Shown: one piece after another, positions 55,356-64,000 of the stretch | Position numbering within the stretch: position 1 is the stretch's first letter | How the letters are laid out: each line of letters starts with the position of its first letter | NCBI GenBank assembly: GCA_963675135.1 | Contig: OY776132.1 | Coordinates: forward strand, 8,928,001-8,992,000 | Direction of reading: 5' to 3' | DNA from: Galeopsis tetrahit | Taxonomy: Eukaryota; Streptophyta; Magnoliopsida; Lamiales; Lamiaceae | Length of the DNA stretch: 64,000 nt | Position numbers and translations under genes: made by a program | Notes under the pieces: generated by a model | The model's input: only the letters and a program-made list of their open reading frames with translations | What the model was told of the DNA's origin: nothing | Database searches by the model: none

Positions 55356-55502
55356 GTTGATAACTTCCTTGTAGGTTTTGTAATCGAAGTTCGAACCGAT
55401 GAGGAAGGTTTCAAATTCTTCAACTTCATTGCTACAGTGATTCCACCACCACGCTCTTCAAAATCCCTCGAAAATCGAAGCCCCAAATTATTTCATGCGT
55501 GA
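55356..55502 (+). pseudogene. Agenet (Tudor-like) domain fragment, copy 1
   Basis: The frame reads VDNFLVGFVIEVRTDEEGF then FNFIATVIPPPRSSKSLE and ends at TGA 55500-55502. VG..IEV.TDEEGF followed by ATV..PPP is the first half of a plant Agenet domain, found in chromatin- and RNA-linked proteins. There is no in-frame ATG and the rest of the domain is missing. It follows the leader of the duplicated block, so it may be the start of a captured or decayed gene. Confidence 0.75.
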
Positions 55503-56378
55503 GAGCTGCACACATACATTTTTGGCAAAAAAAAAATTAAATGAAAAAATCGGCAAAAAATGATTTAAATTGTACACTCCTTTCAGTGATCGCACGTTAC
55601 TCGAAACCTAATCTCTAGTTCAATATTATTTCAAGAAATCGCAAAAACCTAATATTGAAAGAATACACAAATCAAAAAGGTTTTTCTTTCGGGCGAGAGC
55701 CTACGTTTATCATACACTTCTTGTGATTTGAGTTCTATTTCCATTCAATTTGGGTGCGATTTTTTGGGGGTTGAATTAAGGTTCATTTTTTTGTGTATTT
55801 TTGGGTGAGAGTTTATTTAATCCGACATTAGGCATTTGGATGTGTTTTAATGGACACTTGACTTTCACGCAATGTTTATCTGTTAACACATATGAAAATT
55901 TACTATGAGACTAAAAATGTATGAAAAGAGATCGAATGTGATTTGACCTCATTCTAATAGGACTAAAAGTGCAATTTTGAATGTGCGCGTGACTGTCACA
56001 CAATTTTCATCCATTAAAACTAACAAAAAATTATTATGGGACTAAAAGTGTATGAAAAATGATCGAAAGTGATTAGACCTCATACATGACCAAAAGTGCA
56101 ATTTCCCCCTTAAATATATATGGAAGGATGCCGACTGCTTCCACAATGCAATGCAATTCCACATCTACGGAAGCCAGAAATGACATGTGGTCATTTCAAA
56201 TATAATAACTACTGCACGTTACTGGAAAGCAAACTTTAGCACGACAACTAAAATACAATGAGCCAACGACAAAATGCCATCATAAACAGATAGTTTACTA
56301 AGTTTCTTGTAGTATGAAAGTTACTAACACGATGAATAATTCACTTTCAAGTTTCTAAGTCACTTGAAAACAACCAAA
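55503..56378 (+). other. non-coding DNA after Agenet fragment 1
   Basis: About 55503-56080 recurs, rearranged, at 63165-63590 and in part near 59255-59350. No gene is seen. Confidence 0.6.
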
Positions 56379-57758
56379 AAATGGAATAGTTTGTAGTATG
56401 TAAATAAATCTTCAAGAATTGGTATATACTCCATTAATTTATAGATTCAGTTGGTAATCAAAGACTATGTACGATTCTCGATGATGATTTCGAGATTTCA
56501 ACCGGTTTATGATACTATTCGTGATGACAATCAACGTATGAAAATGATAATGTGCAGATCTGTCAACCAATCAATACATTAGTATGTAGTCCTATATTCC
56601 ATGGTGAATATGATGGACCACCAATTTTCGATAAATATTTTGATGAAGATTGTGGTTATGATGGATCACCAATTTTTGATAAATATTTGTTGATATTTTG
56701 GTTGATGATGTTGATTATGGTTATAGTGGCCCCCCAATTTTTATGAGAAAAAGGAGAAGGAAAGCATTTTTGTAGTTGAGGTTGTTCATCCTAATATGCC
56801 TAACTTAATGATGGAGGTTGAGAATAATTATTTTATTGTTTTTACCAATGATGGTGAAACTTACACTGCTTTGACGATAAAATATCAAGTTGTTATTATT
56901 TTGTGGCCAAAAGAATACAAAGATGTTTCAGCTCGTCTTCGTACCTTTGTGATGAGAACCAACACGATTTGAGGGCGAATCGTCTTCAGGAAGGGGAGAA
57001 GGATGGAGATATTGATGAAAATTAATATTAATATTTGATTAGATAGTTATGCTTATATTTAGGAGATTTATTTTGATTTTTTTTATATTTACTATTTATA
57101 AGTCTATTTATCACGTGCGAATAATGTGCGAAAATTAGAATAAATTTAAAATATTTTTAATTGAAAAATATATATCAAATAAATTTAATATATTTATTAA
57201 AATAAGTATGAAAATATCTTGAAATTTTAATATATTTTATTAAAATCTTAAATAATTGAAAACTTAAAGGACCAAAATCAAAATGTCAAAATTGTCGGGA
57301 CCAAATTCAAAAATAGGTCAAGTTATTGGACTAAAAAAATTTAATCCCTAAATTCAAATCCGAAAAGTGGCTAGAGTGTAGAAAAGCACAATCCACGTGC
57401 ATTCAACCATAGCCGTTGATAACCAATTATCCGATCATTTAATCTTAGCCTTACATTAAATATGAAAATTAATCTGCCGAGTGTAGAAAAACACAATCCA
57501 TGTTCCTTCAACCGTAATCGTTGATAACCAATCTTATATTTTAATCTCAACCGTACATTAATCTGAAAATTAATTTGAGTGTAGAAAACACAATCTCCAT
57601 ATTCCAAATCTCTATAATTAGAGAAATGTAGTCTCTTTAATTTCGAATCATTCCTCTCATTTCTCTCTTCTTGCCTTGCGTGTGTTTGTTTGTGGGTCTC
57701 TATCTATATCCTTGTGTTTGTAAAGGTAACAAAGAGAACGGTGGAGGGGTTTATCTAA
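56379..57758 (+). repeat. duplicated block, copy 2
   Basis: Same order as copy 1, 2.4 kb downstream. The similarity stops at TTTATCTA (about 57758), exactly where copy 1 goes on into the Agenet fragment; here a different sequence follows. Confidence 0.88.
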
Positions 57759-57767
57759 TAAAGTTTT

Positions 57768-57884
57768 GTAATGCACAGGGGTGTGGGGCCAGTAGTTCCT
57801 GCCACCAACTAATAAAATCAATAGTAACTCCATATACGAGTATTTAACATTCAAACACATATTTATCAAAAAAAAAAAAACATT

Positions 57885-57918
<34 letters not shown>

Positions 57919-58110
57919 CATCACCTACATATATACGTGTATATATAGAGAGAGAAAGAGAGAGAGTGAGGGAAAGAAAAAAACATAAAAACAAAGCAAT
58001 TGGATCTGCTTCTTCACGTGCTCGCCTGCATGAGAATCCGAAACTTCTATAATTGAACATTTTGGCTTCCCCCCAACATCAATCATCAACAGTAGTAGTA
58101 ATCATCCGTG
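57768..58110 (+). repeat. dispersed block B, copy 1
   Basis: From GCACAGGGGTGTGGGG to the AACATCAATCATCAAC region, including a CA/TA/GA microsatellite (about 57886-57968). A second copy is at 60966-61275. Confidence 0.88.
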
Positions 58111-58129
58111 CATTTATTACTCTATATAT

Positions 58130-58560
58130 CGAGGAAGTAACAAAGAACATGAGTCGAAAAACCTTACTTCTGATGTTACATTTTGTGACTCGTGCAACCT
58201 CTGATACCCTTTTATTTCAATTTTTTTCTCATAATCACCCGTGCGATTATTACTCTGTAGAAGGACTAAAAATGAACACGTTTCAAAAAACTTATTTGTT
58301 TACGTTATATTTTTGTAACTCATTGAAATTTAATCTAGAAGATTATCTGATCATTCACTACTAAATAGACGTTGATTTGCGACAAAATTTTGGTGGTCTC
58401 AAAAAGGCGCTGAGAATCTTCTTTGTCAAATGGCACTTCCACCTTTCTTCCCACGTCAAACATCAATCCTGTCATACTCTGTAGCCAATGAATTCTAAAC
58501 ACAATGAATCATTATAATCTGTAGCCAATGAATTAGCACCGATACCTTTCTTTTGAATTG
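58130..58560 (+). repeat. dispersed block C, copy 1
   Basis: The part with AACATGAGTCGAAAAACC through CAAAAAACTTATTTGTTTAC (58146-58300) recurs at 59380-59535. The end with CTTTTGAATTGGTTTCTTGAG recurs at 59858 and, modified, at 61857. No gene. Confidence 0.8.
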
Positions 58561-58639
58561 GTTTCTTGAGCATTAGAAACTCGTCGGAGAGGGTAATTGT
58601 GTGTGTGTGCTTGTTTGTAGGTCTCTATCTATATCTAGC

Positions 58640-58852
58640 GTTGACAACTTCCTTGTAGGTTCTGTAATTGAAGTAAGAACCGATGAGGAAGGGTTTAAGT
58701 TATTCGATTTCACTGCTACCGTGATTCCACCACCACCCTTTTCAAAATCCCTCAAATGGAGCAGCAGAAAATTATCATGCAAAAAAGTGGTTGAAATCAA
58801 TTCCCTAGTTTATATTCAGTTCTTCGAAAGTGCACAAAGATTAATATTTTAG
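58640..58852 (+). pseudogene. Agenet domain fragment, copy 2
   Basis: Reads VDNFLVGSVIEVRTDEEGF then DFTATVIPPPPFSKSLKW, and stays open to a stop at 58852. Compared with copy 1 the leader between TATATC and CTAGCG is missing, a deletion of about 45 bp. The Agenet match ends near 58765; the last residues are not recognisable. Confidence 0.78.
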
Positions 58853-60122
58853 ATGAAGAAGTCTTTGAACATATACACATTATGACAGGGAAATATACTA
58901 AAGCTACAAGAAATTTCAATACCTTCTTTTTCCGCTACGTAAGCTACAAGAAATATCCGGCCATTTATTGGTAACTTTTTCCGCCAAAATTTAGTTTCTT
59001 TCTATGAAAAGGATCAAAATTGGGAAAACTATTTGTCTAAATCAAGAAACCATGTGACTCGTGCGAGTAAGGAAGTGATGCCATTACTCACATAATGAAT
59101 AATTCTGTTTCTCTAAAAAATTGATTACTATGAATTATATTTTGTACAATGAGACATTAAAATATAATAATGTGCCTTGGCTATATTCCGGCTAATATTC
59201 TCCTCATGGGAGGATAATATTGTAGATGCAGAAGTCTTTGAGTCATATATGAGTCGCTTGTGTGTTTTTGGGTGAGAGTTTATTTAATCCGATATTAGGC
59301 ATTTGAATGTGTTTTAATGGGCGCTTGACTTTCATGCAATTTTCATTCGTTAAAACATATAAAAATTTACTAACAAAGACTATGAGTCGAAAAATCTTAC
59401 TGCTGATGTTACATTTTGTGCCTCGTGCAACCTCTGATATCCTTTTATTTTAATTTTTTTTCATAATCACCCGTGCGATTATTACTCTATAGAAGGACTA
59501 AGAATGAACATGTTTCAAAAAACTTATTTGTTTACTCTATTATGAAGTACGATAAAACATTGAAATATAACATTTTTTAGGTCATTGATGCCAACTGAAT
59601 TTTAACAACCTCTACTATCCTGATATTTCATTTTTCCTTATTCATCCGTCCATTTATTACTATGTACGTAGAAGAACTAAAAAAGAACATGACAAAAAAA
59701 AAAAAAAACCAAAATAGCGAGGGGAAGTAACGAGGGCTTCTAATCCCTCGCTAATTAAAGAGGGATTTAACGAGGGATCGAAATTAGCGAGGAATTTGCC
59801 GAGAGTGTTTTTTTACCCTCGCTATTTAGCAATCCAAAAGCAATAAATAAGCACAATACATTTGTTTTGAATTGGTTTCTTGAGGATATATTGGGAAGTC
59901 ATCGGAGTGGATAATTTGACCGTGCGAATATGTATCAAACCTTAAATATATTATATAAAATCAAGAAGCTATATATGTGACTCGTGCGAATAAGGAGCAA
60001 TGTCATTACACGCACAATGAATAATTTATAATAAATAGATTACTATCTATTATTTAACTAAATTTATTTCCTTGACAACGTATAACGATTCACTTTAATA
60101 TAAACTTCATTTTTCTTTACAG
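58853..60122 (+). other. non-coding mosaic between Agenet fragment 2 and AGO4 exons
   Basis: Consists of dispersed repeat pieces (blocks C and D) and one short MITE-like hairpin (59711-59827). No coding region. Confidence 0.6.
59711..59827. mobile_element. short MITE-like element with TAGCGAGGG ends
   Basis: AAATAGCGAGGG at the left and CCCTCGCTATTT at the right are perfect inverted repeats about 115 bp apart; internal CCTCGCTAAT and TTAGCGAGG also pair. The family is not certain and no target duplication is seen. Confidence 0.6.
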
Positions 60123-60597
60123 GTTGCTCTTTTCTATGAAGATGGCCGCCCTGTTGATGGTAAGGGTGTCGGTAGGAAAGTTCTTGACCGCGTTCGGGAT
60201 ACCTATGAATGTGAATTGGGAGGCAAGGAATTCGCTTATGATGGGGAGAAAAGTTTATTGACTGTTGGTTCTCTTCCGCGTAATAAACTGGAGTTTACAG
60301 TTGCGCTTGAGGATGTTACGTCTAGTAGGTGTGTATGGTATCTGCTATTTCAGTTTGCTGCTTTTGTATTATTGTGTCTATCTCTTTACAATAGTGGTTT
60401 GTTTTGCTGCTTTCAGAAACAATGGGAATACGAGCCCAGGAAATGCGAGCCCTAATGACAGTGATAGGAAACGGTTAAGACGCCAGGAAACCTTCAAAGT
60501 GGAGATAAGCTTTGCTGCTAAGATTCCTATGCAGACCATTGCAAATGCTTTACGGGGCCAGGAAAATGAAAATTCTATTGAAGCACTACGGGTTTTG
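60123..60597 (+). pseudogene. AGO4: two exons of an AGO4-clade Argonaute gene
   Basis: Exon A 60123-60328 (after an AG acceptor) encodes VALFYEDGRPVDGKGVGRK to LEFTVALEDVTSS. Exon B starts at 60417 after an 88-bp GT-AG intron and encodes RKRLRRQETFKVEISFAAK, MQTIANALRGQE and ends EALRVL at 60597. These are neighbouring parts of the AGO4-type N domain, joined in phase, with introns kept, so genomic DNA was copied. After VL the sequence turns into a local repeat and a meaningless tail to a stop at 60666. No PAZ, MID or PIWI region is present. The intact protein guides RNA-directed DNA methylation with 24-nt siRNAs. Confidence 0.9.
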
Positions 60598-60965
60598 AAA
60601 ACAGGACCAAAATTGAAAACAAAGAACTATAATTTGATTCAGACAATTGAAGAAATACGTGTCTAACGAACAGATCCTCACCCTAGACTTGCCGAATTCA
60701 AAGATGATATCTAAACTTGTTTTGCATTTTACTCCCTGAATTAAGTTTGTGTTTTTACTCCAGTACTTAGTTTATTTCAATTTGCATTTGTAAGGGCTGG
60801 TCACCACAATTAGTAACTTAGACCGCTTTGCTTGGCTAAAGAAAATAATCTGGAGAGTTCTCAAACCTTAAATACATTAGGAAAAAAAAAAAAACTATGT
60901 GACTCGTGCAAATAAGGTGCAATGTCATTACTCAGACAACATATAATGCACTTGCAAATTCTATT

Positions 60966-61044
60966 GCACAGGGGTGTGGGGTCAGTAGTTCCTGCCACCA
61001 ACTAATAAAATAAATCGTAACTCCATATACGAGTATTTAACATT

Positions 61045-61083
<39 letters not shown>

Positions 61084-61275
61084 GTACATCACCTATATAT
61101 ATACATGTATATAGAGAGAGAGAAAGAGAGAGAGAGTGAGGGAAAGAAAAAAACATAAAAACAAAGCAATCGGATCTGCTTCTTCATCGTGCTCGCCCCC
61201 TCCGCCGCCATGAGAATCCGAAACTTCTATAAACGAACATTTTTTCTTCCTCCCAACATCAATCATCAACCGTAG
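60966..61275 (+). repeat. dispersed block B, copy 2
   Basis: Strongly similar to 57768-58110, including CACAGGGGTGTGGGG, the expanded CA/TA microsatellite (about 61043-61084) and the GA tract. Confidence 0.9.
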
Positions 61276-62620
61276 TAATAATTTTACCCCCCATTAATTA
61301 ATTAAAAGATTTGAATATTTTGGCAAAAAGAACCAAAATTGACAACAAAAGGACTATAACTGGATTCGGACAAAGACACGTGAAAATTTGCGAAGTTAAC
61401 TCAATGTTTTGACTCATGCAAATTCAATCATGAGGATAATCTGATCATTCCATATTTAACAAATCTTAAATATATTAGACTAAATCAAGAAACCATGTGA
61501 CTCGTGCGATTAATGATCGATGTCATTACTCACATGATGAATAATTCAATTTCTTGTAATTTGAAATTTGTTTTGATAAATTGATTAGTATGCAATATTT
61601 AGTAGTGGGCAAGGTCTGATATGAAGGGAATCAATTTTTATTTTAACAGCCTCACCATTCTTATCCTTAAAACTCCATTTTCCAAGTCTTGTTGAACTGT
61701 GGCTGATAATCTTCTCTGTCAAATGACACTTCCAATTAACTTGTAATTATACTATCGTTTTAGAGTACCTCTGGTACTCTACGGTTTTCAATATAACTTT
61801 TTTCCTTTCAAAAAAATATTGTTACAATGAATAAGCAATGAATAAGCACAATTCATTTCTTTTGAAATATTGGTTTGTTGAGGATTGGGAAGTCATCGGA
61901 GTGGATAATTTGATAATTCCAAATCTAAAGAAATATGTAACAAACCTTAAATATATTATATTAAATCAAGAAGCTATGTGACTCGTGCGAATAAGGAGCG
62001 AAGTCAATTACTAGCGCAATGAATAATTCAATTTTTAGTAATATGAAAGTTATTTTTAATATAACAAATTGCAACCAATCGTAAGTACTATAAACATTGA
62101 TATACAACATATTTAGGGAATTTGATTTTAAGGCCCGCAACGGGGGTTGGCAAAATGAAGACCATAACTTTATTGGCTGACTATTGAAGGATTGTAACTT
62201 TTCAGACTGACAATTTAAGGACAATAGCTTTTACTAGACGCAAATTAGTCAGAATCAACCCAAATCGGGCCTGAATATGTGATGAAAACCCAAATTGTTG
62301 ATGTTACATTTTTCACAGATGCAAATTTGACCAGAAGGAAAATCTGATAATTTCAAATCTAAAAAATGAAATATCAAACCTTATATACATTAATTAGAAT
62401 ATATAAAAAACACCATGTGGCTCGTGGGAATAAGGAGTGAGGCCATTACTAACACAACGAATAATTCAGTTTCTTCTTCTTCTTTTTTTTTTTTTTTGAC
62501 AAGAATAATTCAAGTTCTTGTTATATGAAATTATTATAATTATAAATAGACTACTAAGTTTCTAGTAGTATGAAAGTTATTTTTAATAATTAAATAGGTT
62601 ACTAAGTTTCTTGTAGTATG

Positions 62621-63113
62621 AAAGTTATTTTAATAGATTGATATATATTATTAAGCACGATATAACATTGAAACATTACATTTTGAAGATTACCGATCCA
62701 TCTAATTTTAACAACCTTAACTATCCTGATATTTTTCGTATTCAACCGTGCTGTTATTACTCTGTAGATTGACATGTGTTGAAAAACCTCACAAATTATC
62801 CAGTAACTATGTCTGAATCCAGTTTTAGTCCCTTTCCTTTTTACCATTATCAATATTGGTCATTTTTGACATAAAATTCATAATTGGACCGGAAATTCTC
62901 CTAACTTTTTTTTATTCTTGTTTCATCGACTGCTGCCACTACACTTGTACGAACCACCTCTCATTTAGGAAACAATTAAGGAACTTAATAAATTTAATGT
63001 TTCGATTATACCTTCCTCGTGAATCGTGACTTCGAAATCTCGAGTTTGCGATTGTTTTCCATCAAATTGTTTTGGATTAATTGTTTTCCATTGAAGAAAT
63101 AATTTCAGATTTA

Positions 63114-63146
<33 letters not shown>

Positions 63147-63164
63147 TTTTATTTAAAAAATTGG
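62621..63164. other. non-coding AT-rich DNA
   Basis: Includes TA and T tracts (63115-63150). No gene. Confidence 0.5.
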
Positions 63165-63919
63165 ACATTTGGCTAGAAGCCCCAATTTATTTCATGCTTG
63201 AGAGCCGCAAGCGTGCATTTCAGGCAATTTATTTCATGTTTGTGTTATTTTTTTTTTTTGGGTGAGAGCTGCACGTTTCTTGTACACTTTTTTTGAGTTG
63301 AGTTCGATTTCCATTCAATTTGGGTGCAATTTTTTGGGGGTGGAATTAAGGTTAGTTTTTTAGTGTCTTCTTGGGCGATAGTTTATTTAATCCGATATTA
63401 GGCATTTGGATGTGTTTAAATGGACGCTTGACTTTCACGCAATTTTTATCCGTTAAAACATATGCAAATATACTATGAGACTAAAAGTGTATGAAAAAGG
63501 ATTGAAAGTGATTTAACCTCATTTTTATAGGACTAAAAGTGAAATTTTAATGTGCGTGTGACTGTCACACAATTTTCTTCCATTAAAACTAACAGAAAAG
63601 TGAAATCTTAACCGTACATTAAATTTGAAATTTAATCTGGCAAGTGTAGAAAAACACAATCCATGTTCCTTCAACCGTAATCGTTGATAACCAATATTAT
63701 ATTTTAATCTCAACCGTACATTAAATCTGAAAATTAATTTGAGTGTAGAAAAACACAATCTCCATATTCCAAATCTCTATAAATGGAGAAATGTAATCTA
63801 TTTTCGAATCATTCCTCTCATTTCTCTCTTCTTGCCTTGTGTGTGTTTGTTTTTGGGTCTCTATCTATATCCTTGTGTTTGTAGAGGTAAAATGATAATG
63901 GTGGAGGGGTATATCTAGC
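63165..63919 (+). repeat. third, rearranged copy of the leader block
   Basis: 63165-63590 resembles 55478-56020. At about 63600 it switches directly into the 95-bp tandem units and leader that in copies 1 and 2 lie before the Agenet fragment (55050-55345). The order of the two pieces is thus reversed relative to copy 1. Confidence 0.8.
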
Positions 63920-64000
63920 ATTGATAACTTCCTCGTAGGTTCGGTAATCGAAGTACGAACCGATGAGGAAGGCTTCAAATTATTCAACTTCACTACTACC
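63920..64000 (+). pseudogene. Agenet domain fragment, copy 3 (cut by window end)
   Basis: Reads IDNFLVGSVIEVRTDEEGF then KLFNFTTT up to the last base. It may be the beginning of a longer copy outside the window. Confidence 0.7.

Larger units (their letters stand above)
58900..62620 (+). repeat. dispersed block D, about six copies
   Basis: A word like ATGTGACTCGTGCGAATAAG, followed by GAGCAATGTCATTACTCACA and AATGAATAATTCA, recurs near 59053, 59970, 60898, 61496, 61976 and 62413 (the last copies with changes). Spacing is irregular, so this is local shuffling and not a simple tandem array. Confidence 0.8.

Noticed and set aside
58053..58364. 103-aa frame in the mosaic region
   Set aside because: Runs through dispersed repeat blocks B and C; the other copies of the blocks do not keep the frame.

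Overview
This is nuclear DNA of a flowering plant, most likely a eudicot. The evidence is spliced genes with GT-AG introns and plant-specific families (hydroxyproline O-galactosyltransferase, LRR receptor-like kinase, Agenet domain, AGO4-type Argonaute), AT-rich intergenic DNA, and a dense load of plant LTR retrotransposons and MITEs. The sequence alone does not give the species.

Layout. 1-8062: the 3' part of a Ty3/gypsy element of the Tat lineage, with a dual RNase H pol, a 12-copy tandem array, an antisense multi-exon extra gene and the 3' LTR. 8063-10900: a CACTA-type end, a Helitron 3' end and otherwise unrecognised DNA. 11008-15050: a complete 12-exon HPGT-like galactosyltransferase gene with MITE-like inserts in two introns. 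15390-18140: short tandem repeats and a nested set of Stowaway/mariner-type elements, one of which carries a stolen first exon of a spermidine synthase gene. 18490-20095: a five-exon UBA-domain protein gene. 20860-24430 (minus): a domesticated hAT-type BED/DUF659 gene whose ATG is split by an intron. 26293-29133: a possible solo LTR, a gutted short-LTR copia element, and a 107-bp duplication across its LTR/flank border. 31664-33952: an LRR receptor-like (pseudo)kinase gene. 34201-36284: three consecutive TIR/MITE elements with readable ends. 36905-53525: an old L1-type LINE split by two copia insertions: a 10.4-kb Sirevirus-like element with an extra envelope-like/plant-transposon ORF, and a short-LTR copia on the minus strand. 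53977-64000: a mosaic of locally duplicated blocks carrying partial Agenet-domain exons and two exons of an AGO4-type gene.

Four host genes look intact: HPGT, UBA protein, hAT-derived protein and LRR-RLK. They have no obvious shared pathway and are ordinary neighbours separated by transposons. The most notable material is the evidence of gene-fragment capture and shuffling: the spermidine synthase exon at 16870-17047, and the Agenet/AGO4 mosaic in the last 10 kb. The antisense gene of the Tat element and the extra ORF of the Sirevirus come next. I saw no rRNA, tRNA or CRISPR.
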